Part shown: positions 15,462 to 22,624 of the stretch, piece by piece | Layout of the letters: each line of letters starts with the position of its first letter | How positions within the stretch are numbered: position 1 is the first letter of the stretch | Assembly (NCBI RefSeq): GCF_004519315.1 | Contig: NZ_SOZE01000047.1 | Coordinates: forward strand, 1 to 38,047 | Length of the DNA stretch: 38,047 nt | Reading direction: 5' to 3' | From: Mucilaginibacter psychrotolerans | GTDB taxonomy: Bacteria; Bacteroidota; Bacteroidia; Sphingobacteriales; Sphingobacteriaceae | Notes under the pieces: model-generated | Database searches by the model: none | The model's input: the letters and a program-made list of their open reading frames with translations, nothing else | What the model was told of the DNA's origin: nothing | Position numbers and translations under genes: made by a program

Positions 15462-16591
15462 GATAATATGACCAGATCGGTCTCTGTTGCTGCAATTTTG
15501 TTGAGTAATTCGTTAAATATAGCCGTTCTTAAGATCACCTGCCACAAATTCAAATGGGGTTTACCTATGCAGATGGTGGTAACCTCTTTCTCTTCTGCTA
15601 TTTGCATAATGGTTTTGGTAACGTTGTCGCTTTTTATTTTGATGAGTTCGGCACCAAGCTCGGTCGCCAGTTTAAAATTATTGATCAGGTGCCGCTGTTT
15701 ATCCAGTTTTATCTTGTCCAGGCTCTCGTTGCTGCTTTGTACATAAAGCACTATCCATGGCGAGCGGTAATACGAGGCCAAACGCGCTGTTTTGCGGATC
15801 ACGATCTTCGCCGTTGCGGCATTGGATGAAATACAGGCCAGGAATTTTTCGGGCCGCAGCTTTATTTGCTTGGGCACCTCCACGTTAATCTTCCGCTCCA
15901 GGTGGTGGGCAACTTCCTTCAAGGCAATCTCGCGCAACTGCAGAATTTTTTCGTTGCGGAAAAAGTTTTGCAGCGCGGTAGCCACTTTGGCTTGATCGTA
16001 TATCTTGCCTTCTTTTAAGCGGGCAATGAGTTCATCGGCAGTAAGGTCTATGTTAACGATCTCGTCGGCCAGCTCCAGCACCTTATCGGGTACGCGCTCG
16101 GTAATGGCAATACCGGTGATAGATTCTATCTCTTCGTTCAGGCTCTCCAGGTGTTGGATGTTTACGGCGGTTATCACGCTGATACCCGCCTCTAAAATAT
16201 CTTTTACATCCTGCCAGCGTTTGCTGTTTTTGCTGCCTTCGATGTTGCTGTGGGCAAGCTCATCCACTATCACCACTTCGGGGTGGCGGTTAAGGATGCC
16301 CTGCAGGTCCATCTCTTCCAGCTCTTTTCCCTTGTAAAAGGTTTTACGGCGGGCGATGTAGGGCACGCCGGCCAGCAGGGCATGTGTTTCGGCCCGGTTG
16401 TGCGTTTCGATATAACCTATTTGTATATCGATACCGTTTTTAAGCAGGGCATGCGCTTCCTGCAGCATACGGTAAGTTTTGCCCACGCCGGCACTCATGC
16501 CGATGTAGATCTTCAGCTTACCGCGCCTGCTATCCTTCAACAGTTCGATGAAGTTTTTTACGGAGTCGTCTTTATGGTCCTGCTCTTCCAT
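15458..16591 (-). CDS. kdpD: KdpD sensor protein (N-terminal and USP domains only)
   Basis: 377 residues, corresponding to the cytoplasmic N-terminal part of KdpD (about 900 residues in E. coli). The KdpD domain (about 22-230) carries a Walker A motif GMSAGVGKT (31-39), IGYIETHNRAET and EVVIVDELAHSN. A universal-stress-protein-like domain (about 250-377) follows, with CIGKPHLNLWQVILR near the end. There are no membrane helices and no kinase domain; these are supplied by the next gene, overlapping by 4 bp. KdpD senses potassium limitation and drives kdp expression. It lies at the end of the kdp operon behind the porin gene, from which it is separated by a palindromic repeat (16604-16692). Confidence 0.92.
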   Translation of the reverse strand: MEEQDHKDDSVKNFIELLKDSRRGKLKIYIGMSAGVGKTYRMLQEAHALLKNGIDIQIGYIETHNRAETHALLAGVPYIARRKTFYKGKELEEMDLQGILNRHPEVVIVDELAHSNIEGSKNSKRWQDVKDILEAGISVITAVNIQHLESLNEEIESITGIAITERVPDKVLELADEIVNIDLTADELIARLKEGKIYDQAKVATALQNFFRNEKILQLREIALKEVAHHLERKINVEVPKQIKLRPEKFLACISSNAATAKIVIRKTARLASYYRSPWIVLYVQSSNESLDKIKLDKQRHLINNFKLATELGAELIKIKSDNVTKTIMQIAEEKEVTTICIGKPHLNLWQVILRTAIFNELLNKIAATETDLVILS

Positions 16592-16603
16592 ACTTCTTAT
16601 TTT

Positions 16604-16692
16604 TTAACCGCCGAGGGCACAGAGGTTACGCAGAGAGGCACAGAGGTTTTTGAACTTTCTCTGCGAGCCTCTGTGTTTTTCTCTGTGGTTAA
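16604..16692. repeat. Palindromic TTAACC...GGTTAA intergenic element, copy 1
   Basis: An 89-bp imperfect palindrome: TTAACCGCCGAGGGCACAGA at the left and CTCTGTGTTTTTCTCTGTGG, then TTAA at the right. The middle holds CGCAGAGAGGCACAGAGG facing CTCTGCGAGCCTCTGTG. Copy 2 is at 17782-17885, so the porin gene is bracketed. It can form a long hairpin in the kdp transcript. Confidence 0.8.
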
Positions 16693-16703
16693 ATTCTCAA
16701 TAT

Positions 16704-17759
16704 TTAAAATGCGTAAACCGCCGCTATTAAAAACTGCGATGCCGTTTTTGCAGGCCCGCCATTGCTATTTACAAACTGCATCTGTTTGCCTTTATCCAGC
16801 CTCACTTCGGGTATCAAAGTTAGCGGACCAGCCTTTACATTCGCAGTTAAAGTATATGCTTTAATGGACTGCCCCGCTGCCGGGCCTGCGGGTGCAAAAC
16901 CTCCGTTTTTGGTTTTGAAATACTCACCGCGTAAACCCAAAGTTACCTCTTTAGATACTGCCAGTTGCGGGTATAAAGCTACGCCTTCAAATCCGCCGCC
17001 AACAGCATCGGGTGCGGAGAAAGTTGCGCCGTTTAACCCGAGTTTAAATGCATTGGTAATTTGGTAAGCAGTTGTTAAATCGAATATTGTGCCCGATGTT
17101 TTTACGCTCAGCACGTTAAGGTATGCAGTCCATCCGTTTACCGGGCTTACAAATAACTGTGCGCCAAAAGTTGATACGTCACGGTTAGACTGGTAGTTAT
17201 TCCAGGTATCGTTGAATATGCCAGCCATCAGGCTTACTTTACTATTGAAAGCATAAGTAGCTTTAAGCCCTGCATTTTGGAACGGCCCATTAGTGAACAG
17301 GTACGAGGTAGAATAGTTAAAGTTGCCTACCGGCGATATTACCTCGTAACCTACGAAAGTAGCGATGTAGCCTGCAGTAAGGTTCAGTTTATCGGTAACA
17401 TCGTAACCGACATATAAATTCTGGATATGGAACGACTGCCCGTTGGTACCGGCGTTGGGAATGGATTGCCCCTCCCCGCGCGGACCGAAAGATATTTCGC
17501 CTACGAAAGACGTTCTGCTTACCTTCTTCTTCACGGCCAAATCTATCATACCTAACGATACAGAATTTTGGTCGGTAGCGAAACTGGTGGGGATATTGGA
17601 ACTCCCCGCCGCATTGCGGAACCGCGAAAAATCATATTTAAAATAAGTATCTACCGAGCCGGAGATGGTTAGCGGTGTTTCTACGGTTTTAGTAGTGTCC
17701 TGTGCTTTTGCGAAGGCTGCTGATAGTATGAGTGCAGCTGATAATAGTACTTTGTTCAT
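16704..17759 (-). CDS. Outer-membrane beta-barrel porin of the kdp operon
   Basis: I start at 17759 (MNKVLLSAALILSAAFAKAQ), a clean signal peptide; an ATG 60 bases upstream lies inside the palindromic repeat and is rejected. The mature protein (about 330 residues) is a series of amphipathic beta strands (LTISGSVDTYFKYDF, SFHIQNLYVGYDVTD, LTAGYIATFVGYEV, KVSLMAGIFNDTW, YLNVLSVK, LTLIPEVRLDKG) and ends in AVYAF, the C-terminal aromatic of outer-membrane barrels. It resembles the BBP2/OmpL-like porins that sit in Bacteroidota kdp operons between kdpC and kdpD. A role in letting K+ reach the periplasm is inferred from context. Flanked on both sides by palindromic repeats. Confidence 0.8.
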   Translation of the reverse strand: MNKVLLSAALILSAAFAKAQDTTKTVETPLTISGSVDTYFKYDFSRFRNAAGSSNIPTSFATDQNSVSLGMIDLAVKKKVSRTSFVGEISFGPRGEGQSIPNAGTNGQSFHIQNLYVGYDVTDKLNLTAGYIATFVGYEVISPVGNFNYSTSYLFTNGPFQNAGLKATYAFNSKVSLMAGIFNDTWNNYQSNRDVSTFGAQLFVSPVNGWTAYLNVLSVKTSGTIFDLTTAYQITNAFKLGLNGATFSAPDAVGGGFEGVALYPQLAVSKEVTLGLRGEYFKTKNGGFAPAGPAAGQSIKAYTLTANVKAGPLTLIPEVRLDKGKQMQFVNSNGGPAKTASQFLIAAVYAF

Positions 17760-17781
17760 TTTCGATATTCCAATCTGTTTT

Positions 17782-17885
17782 TTAACCACAGAGTTCGCTG
17801 AGGTTGCGCAGAGAGGCACAGAGTTCTTATAGCTTGTTTTTTCTCTGTGAGCCTCTGTGTTTTCCTCTGTGTACTCTGTGGTTAA
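17782..17885. repeat. Palindromic TTAACC...GGTTAA intergenic element, copy 2
   Basis: A 104-bp imperfect palindrome beginning TTAACCACAGAG and ending CTCTGTGGTTAA, with inner GCAGAGAGGCACAGAG facing CTCTGTGAGCCTCTGTG. It lies between kdpC and the porin gene and could act as an mRNA stem that lowers porin or protects kdpC transcripts. Confidence 0.85.
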
Positions 17886-17892
17886 ATTCTCT

Positions 17893-18456
17893 TTATTTTT
17901 TTAACTCGTCTAAAGCCACATTCAATTTCAACACATTCACCTTAGCAGGGCCAAACAGGCCTAACAGTGGTCCTTCGGTGTGTGCGGCAACTAAATCTGT
18001 TACTTGTTGTACGGTTAAGCCACGAACATCGGCAACACGTTTGATCTGGATTTTGGCGGCATCCGGAGAAATATCCGGGTCTAAACCGCTGCCAGATGCT
18101 GTTACCATTTCGGCTGGGATATCGCTGCGTTTTAAGTATGGATGATATTTAAGCAGGGTATCTATGCGGCCAGCCACATCCTTCAAATAATCGGGGTTGC
18201 TGGGGCCTTTGTTGCTACCAGCAGAACCGGCTGCATTGTAACCAACTGCCGATGGCCTTCCCCAGAAGTATTTTTGCAGGGTAAAGCTTTGGCCCTCGTT
18301 GGCGTAGCCAACCACCTTGCCGTTTACGCTGATGGTTTCGCCACCGCCTTTGCCTTTAGAAAGTTTACCGGCAAAGGAAATAAGCACAGGATATATTACG
18401 CACAGCAGCACAATGAGTACCAGCGTTAAGCGTATGGATGTCATTAAATTTTTCAT
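17893..18456 (-). CDS. kdpC: KdpC, K+-transporting ATPase subunit C
   Basis: 187 residues, the normal size of KdpC. One N-terminal transmembrane helix (about 8-30, LTLVLIVLLCVIYPVLISF) anchors a periplasmic domain with family signatures YFWGRPSA, GSAGSNKGPSNPDY, SGSGLDPDISP and IKRVADVRGL. KdpC is thought to stabilise the KdpA-KdpB complex and raise its affinity for substrate. It starts 19 bp after kdpB stops, in the same operon. The usual family composition is intact and I see nothing odd. Confidence 0.95.
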   Translation of the reverse strand: MKNLMTSIRLTLVLIVLLCVIYPVLISFAGKLSKGKGGGETISVNGKVVGYANEGQSFTLQKYFWGRPSAVGYNAAGSAGSNKGPSNPDYLKDVAGRIDTLLKYHPYLKRSDIPAEMVTASGSGLDPDISPDAAKIQIKRVADVRGLTVQQVTDLVAAHTEGPLLGLFGPAKVNVLKLNVALDELKK

Positions 18457-18475
18457 TGTCTTGTTATTTTACTAA

Positions 18476-20509
18476 TTAGAAGAATAGGGAAATAAGTAAG
18501 TCGATTAATTTTATGCCGATAAATGGTGCGATCACACCGCCCAGGCCGTATATCAACAGGTTGCGGCGAAGCAATGCGCTGGCACCTATTGGTTTGTACT
18601 CTACGCCTTTCAAAGCCAATGGTATCAGCATCGGGATGATAATGGCGTTGAAGATCACCGCCGAAAGTATCGCACTTTCGGGACTGTGCAGGTGCATGAT
18701 ATTGATGGCCTGCAATGCCGGGATAGAGGCAATAAACAAAGCCGGAACAATAGCAAAGTACTTGGCCACGTCGTTAGCGATAGAGAAGGTAGTCAGCGTA
18801 CCGCGGGTGATGAGCAACTGCTTGCCAATCTCTACGATCTCGATGAGCTTGGTTGGGTCGTTATCCAAATCCACCATATTACCTGCCTCTTTGGCTGCCT
18901 GGGTACCGCTGTTCATGGCTACACCTACGTCTGCCTGGGCCAGTGCGGGGGCATCGTTGGTACCGTCGCCCATCATGGCTACCAGGCGGCCGCTTGCCTG
19001 TTCGGCTTTGATGTAGTTCATCTTATCCTCGGGCTTGGCCTCGGCAATAAAATCGTCCACACCTGCTTTTTCGGCAATAAATTTGGCGGTTAGCGGGTTA
19101 TCACCGGTTACCATTACCGTTTTGATACCCATTTTACGCAGGCGCTCAAAACGTTCGGCAATGCCGGGTTTGATAATGTCCTGCAATTCTATGGTACCCA
19201 AAACCACTTCGTTTTGCGATACCACCAGCGGCGTACCACCATTCGAAGCGATTGCTTTTACGCGCTCTTCCACATCGGCAGGCACTTTATTACCAGCCTT
19301 AAGGGTAAGGTTGCGAATAGAGTCGAAAGCACCTTTACGTATACGCAGGCCTTCTTTGGTATCGATACCACTCGAACGGGTTTCGGCCGTAAACTTGATG
19401 AACTCTGCACCTGCGGGTGCGGTAGTGGCAATGCTCATTTTGCTTTGCGTGGCCAGTTCTATGATCGATTTACCTTCGGGAGTCTCATCGGCTAATGATG
19501 ATAATACCGCTGCTTTTACCAAATCATCAGGCAACACATCAATGGCGGGCCAAAAATGGGTGGCTTTACGGTTACCAATGGTGATGGTACCTGTTTTATC
19601 CAACAGCAGTACGTCGATATCACCGGCAGTTTCTACCGCTTTACCAGATTTAGTAATTACGTTGGCACGCAATGCCCTGTCCATCCCCGCAATACCGATG
19701 GCCGATAAAAGGCCACCGATAGTTGTGGGTATCAAACAAACGAAAAGCGATATCAATGCAGCTATTGTGATAGGGGTATTTGCATAATCGGCAAAGGGTT
19801 TCAGCGTAACGCATACGATGATGAATATCAACGTAAAGCTGGCCAGCAGGATGGTCAAAGCTATCTCGTTGGGTGTTTTCTGGCGCGACGCACCTTCTAC
19901 CAGGGCAATCATCTTATCCAAAAAGCTTTCGCCCGGCTCGGTGGATACCATTACTTTGATATTATCTGATAATACTTTGGTACCACCGGTAACCGAAGAT
20001 TTATCGCCACCTGCCTCGCGGATAACCGGGGCAGATTCCCCGGTGATGGCCGATTCATCTATCGTGGCCAAACCTTCGATGATCTCGCCATCGGTAGGAA
20101 TGGTATCGCCGGTTTCGCAAACAAATACATCGCCTTTGCGCAGCTCGTTTGATGATTTGCTTACGATGCTGCCATCTTTCAATAAAACTTTAGCAGGCGT
20201 TTCTTCACGGGTTTTGCGGAGGCTGTCGGCTTGTGCTTTACCGCGTGCTTCGGCAATGGCCTCGGCAAAGTTGGCAAATAACAAGGTAAGCAGCAGTACG
20301 ATGAAGATGATAAGATTATAAGCAAATGAACCCTGGCCGGCATGCAGGAAACTGTACACGCACATGTACGCCATAATTACGGTACCTACTTCCACGGTAA
20401 ACATTACCGGGTTGCGCAACATCACCTTGGGGTTCAGCTTTATAAACGACTCCTTTAATGCAGTTTGCACCAGGGCCGGTTCGAATAATTTATTTGATCT
20501 GGTTGTCAT
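18476..20509 (-). CDS. kdpB: KdpB, P-type ATPase subunit of the K+ pump
   Basis: 677 residues, matching E. coli KdpB (682). Key P-type ATPase motifs are present: TGES (156-159) of the actuator domain, including the serine whose phosphorylation inhibits the E. coli enzyme, DKTGTIT with the phosphorylated Asp304, and the hinge MMGDGTNDAPALAQADVGVA. Transmembrane helices flank these as expected. KdpB hydrolyses ATP to power K+ uptake through KdpA. A GC-rich hairpin (20527-20546) separates it from kdpA, and kdpC follows 19 bp on. Confidence 0.97.
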   Translation of the reverse strand: MTTRSNKLFEPALVQTALKESFIKLNPKVMLRNPVMFTVEVGTVIMAYMCVYSFLHAGQGSFAYNLIIFIVLLLTLLFANFAEAIAEARGKAQADSLRKTREETPAKVLLKDGSIVSKSSNELRKGDVFVCETGDTIPTDGEIIEGLATIDESAITGESAPVIREAGGDKSSVTGGTKVLSDNIKVMVSTEPGESFLDKMIALVEGASRQKTPNEIALTILLASFTLIFIIVCVTLKPFADYANTPITIAALISLFVCLIPTTIGGLLSAIGIAGMDRALRANVITKSGKAVETAGDIDVLLLDKTGTITIGNRKATHFWPAIDVLPDDLVKAAVLSSLADETPEGKSIIELATQSKMSIATTAPAGAEFIKFTAETRSSGIDTKEGLRIRKGAFDSIRNLTLKAGNKVPADVEERVKAIASNGGTPLVVSQNEVVLGTIELQDIIKPGIAERFERLRKMGIKTVMVTGDNPLTAKFIAEKAGVDDFIAEAKPEDKMNYIKAEQASGRLVAMMGDGTNDAPALAQADVGVAMNSGTQAAKEAGNMVDLDNDPTKLIEIVEIGKQLLITRGTLTTFSIANDVAKYFAIVPALFIASIPALQAINIMHLHSPESAILSAVIFNAIIIPMLIPLALKGVEYKPIGASALLRRNLLIYGLGGVIAPFIGIKLIDLLISLFF

Positions 20510-20526
20510 TTTAATAGTTTTTTAAG

Positions 20527-20546
20527 CCCTCCCCTTCCGGGGAGGG
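20527..20546. repeat. GC-rich hairpin between kdpA and kdpB
   Basis: CCCTCCCC (20527-20534) pairs with GGGGAGGG (20539-20546) around TTCC. On the transcribed minus strand it is followed by A residues, not T, so it is not a normal terminator. It may tune the kdpA:kdpB ratio through mRNA stability, or be a common intergenic repeat. Confidence 0.6.
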
Positions 20547-20557
20547 TTGGGTGGGGC

Positions 20558-22276
20558 TTATTTTACCATTGAAAAATATTCTGCAATAGGCCCTAATGCT
20601 AGTGCAGGGAAGTATGATAATGCGTTAAGTACCAATATTACGGCGAAGGTCATCAGTCCGAAGGTTATGGTATCGGTTTTTAACGTACCTGCAGATTCGG
20701 GGATGAATTTCTTTTTGGCCAGCAAGCCTGCAATAGCTACCGGGCCAATAATCGGCAGGAACCTGCCTAAGATCATCAGGACACCTGTGCTTACGTTCCA
20801 GAAGATATTGTTATCGCCCAAACCTTCAAAGCCGGAGCCGTTGTTGGCGTTAGATGAGGTCATCTCGTAAAGCATTTCGCTAAAGCCGTGGTAGCTGGGG
20901 TTATTTAACCAGGCCGATGGTTTCACTGCCCAATCGGCATTGCCGTGGTTGGTAAAAACAAAGGCTGCTATTGCGGTACCTGCCATAATTAAAAACGGAC
21001 TAAGCAAGGTGATCAAAGCAGCAATCTTAACTTCGCGCTCCTCCACTTTGTGGCCCAGGAACTCCGGGGTTCGACCTACCATCAAACCAGAGATAAATAC
21101 GGCGATAATGAGGTAGATAAAGTAGTTAAGTACGCCCACGCCGCAACCGCCGAAGAAACCGTTGATCATCATGCCCAGCAGTTGCCATAAGCCGGTAAGG
21201 GCCATGGTGCTATCGTGCATGCCATTAACAGATCCTGTTGATACAATGGTTGTAAAAGTGCTCCAGAAAGCTGTTGCAGTAGGCCCAAAGCGGACTTCCT
21301 TGCCTTCCATAGCGCCGGTGGCCTGCGCAATGCCCATTTTGGCAATGGCAGGGTTACCACCCGTTTCGCTACTGATACTTGGGATGAGGAGCATTAAAGC
21401 ACCTATCATCATTACCCCGAAGATTACCCAGCCTATTTTTTTACGACCGATAAAGAAACCGAAGCAGAGCACCATTGCAACGGGGATAATCATTTGCGAA
21501 ACGATCTCGGTGATGTTGGTTAAATAGCTGGGGTTTTCCAGCGGGTGTGCCGAGTTAGCGCCAAACCAGCCGCCACCGTTTGTACCTAAGTGCTTAATGG
21601 CTATCATTTGCGCTGCCGGTCCGCGGGAAACTTTAACGGTATCGCCTTGTAAGGAGATGAACTGGTCTTTACCGGCATAGCTGCTTGGCGTACCGTTAAA
21701 GGTTAATATCAAGGCTACTACTACTGATAATGGCAATAATAAGCGGGTAATGGCTTTTACAAAGTAATTCCAAAAGTTACCCAGGTTGGTAGTGGTTTTG
21801 TCGCGGAAGGCTTTAAAGAAAGCAACCGCGCAGGCAATACCTGTGGCCGCGCTTACAAAATGCAAAAACATGAATATAAAGTGCTGTACCAGGTAACTGG
21901 CACCGCTTTCGCCGCTGTAGTGCTGCAAGTTACAGTTTACCACGAAGCTGATAATGGTGTTGAACGATAAATCGGCTGTCATACCCGGGTTGGCATCGGG
22001 ATTAAGGGGCAGTTTATCCTGGTACATCAAAACAAAAAAGCCATACACCAGCCAAAGGATATTGATGCACATCATGGCCTTCAGGAACTGTTTCCAGTCC
22101 ATCGGCTCGTTAGGGTTAATACCCGATAGTTTATAGATGCCGTTTTCGATGGGTTTCATAAAATCGGTCCATACTTTTTCGCCGGCAAACATTTTTGCCA
22201 GGTACTTGCCCAGCGGGATACCGATTGCCAGCATCAGCACAAAGGAGACCGCGATTCCTAAAAATTCTGTGTTCAT
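20558..22276 (-). CDS. kdpA: KdpA, K+-channel-like subunit of the Kdp ATPase
   Basis: 572 residues, slightly longer than E. coli KdpA (557). A hydrophobic protein with about ten membrane helices. Family signatures include GIPLGKYLAKMF at the start, NPNEPMDWKQF, LSFNTIISFVVNCNLQHYSG, HLGTNGGGWFGANSAHPLENP (the second selectivity-filter region), SVNGMHDS and MTSSNANNGSGFEGLGDN. KdpA carries the K+ path. It follows kdpF by 12 bp and precedes kdpB by 48 bp. The start at 22276 gives the typical KdpA N-terminus. Confidence 0.97.
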   Translation of the reverse strand: MNTEFLGIAVSFVLMLAIGIPLGKYLAKMFAGEKVWTDFMKPIENGIYKLSGINPNEPMDWKQFLKAMMCINILWLVYGFFVLMYQDKLPLNPDANPGMTADLSFNTIISFVVNCNLQHYSGESGASYLVQHFIFMFLHFVSAATGIACAVAFFKAFRDKTTTNLGNFWNYFVKAITRLLLPLSVVVALILTFNGTPSSYAGKDQFISLQGDTVKVSRGPAAQMIAIKHLGTNGGGWFGANSAHPLENPSYLTNITEIVSQMIIPVAMVLCFGFFIGRKKIGWVIFGVMMIGALMLLIPSISSETGGNPAIAKMGIAQATGAMEGKEVRFGPTATAFWSTFTTIVSTGSVNGMHDSTMALTGLWQLLGMMINGFFGGCGVGVLNYFIYLIIAVFISGLMVGRTPEFLGHKVEEREVKIAALITLLSPFLIMAGTAIAAFVFTNHGNADWAVKPSAWLNNPSYHGFSEMLYEMTSSNANNGSGFEGLGDNNIFWNVSTGVLMILGRFLPIIGPVAIAGLLAKKKFIPESAGTLKTDTITFGLMTFAVILVLNALSYFPALALGPIAEYFSMVK

Positions 22277-22288
22277 GGTGTGAGGGGG

Positions 22289-22366
22289 TTAAAAGTTTTC
22301 GGGTTTAAGCAGCACGTATACCATGTATAAGAAAACTGCAATGGAGATGATGAATAATGCTATCAT
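22289..22366 (-). CDS. kdpF: KdpF, small membrane subunit
   Basis: A 25-residue ORF reads MIALFIISIAVFLYMVYVLL then KPENF and TAA. It has one transmembrane helix with the VYVLLKPE(N/K)F ending that is diagnostic of KdpF, the stabilising peptide of the Kdp complex. It starts six bases after the stop of another tiny membrane ORF and ends 12 bp before kdpA. It is easily missed because of its size. Confidence 0.93.
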   Translation of the reverse strand: MIALFIISIAVFLYMVYVLLKPENF

Positions 22367-22372
22367 GGCTTG

Positions 22373-22456
22373 TTAGATTTGTTCGAACCAGTCGATTGAT
22401 TTAAAAATTACCCAGCTTAACAAAAGCAGGCAGAGGGAAAGGACTATGGTTGTCAT
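22373..22456 (-). CDS. 27-residue membrane microprotein opening the kdp operon
   Basis: The ORF reads MTTIVLSLCLLLLSWVIFKS then IDWFEQI and TAA. Residues 4-18 form one hydrophobic helix followed by a short polar, amphipathic tail (FKSIDWFEQI). Its stop lies six bases before the kdpF ATG, so it would be the first gene of the operon and probably coupled to kdpF. It is similar in size and topology to KdpF but not in sequence. It may be a second accessory peptide of the Kdp pump, or a leader peptide that controls kdpF-kdpA translation. I know no name for it. Being so short, its reality rests on position and hydrophobic pattern. Confidence 0.55.
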   Translation of the reverse strand: MTTIVLSLCLLLLSWVIFKSIDWFEQI

Positions 22457-22480
22457 CGTGTTATTATTTTCATCACCTAT

Positions 22481-22496
22481 GCCAATACCAATACCA
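22481..22496 (-). promoter_or_regulatory. Possible sigma-54-type promoter of the kdp operon
   Basis: Reading the minus strand: TGGTAT (22496-22491), TGGTA (N5), TTGGC (22485-22481). This resembles the -24/-12 layout TGGCAC-N5-TTGC, with G instead of C at the -12 GC. It is 25 bp before the ATG at 22456. A near-identical box lies before kup, and a sigma-54-type activator gene is nearby, which supports it. Confidence 0.4.
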
Positions 22497-22579
22497 CAAT
22501 TTTATTCCACTTTATAAGTATTTGATAATTAATATTTTATGATAATTTTCATTGAAAATAAAAACGCGGTATAACAAAA

Positions 22580-22602
22580 AACCCTTCCATTTTGGAAGGG
22601 TT
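22580..22602 (-). terminator. Rho-independent terminator of kup
   Basis: AACCCTTCC pairs with GGAAGGGTT around ATTTT. On the minus strand the stem is followed by TTTTTTGTT. It lies 23 bp past the kup stop and separates kup from the kdp promoter region. Confidence 0.85.
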
Positions 22603-22624
22603 GCTTATCATAAGGGAAAAAATC

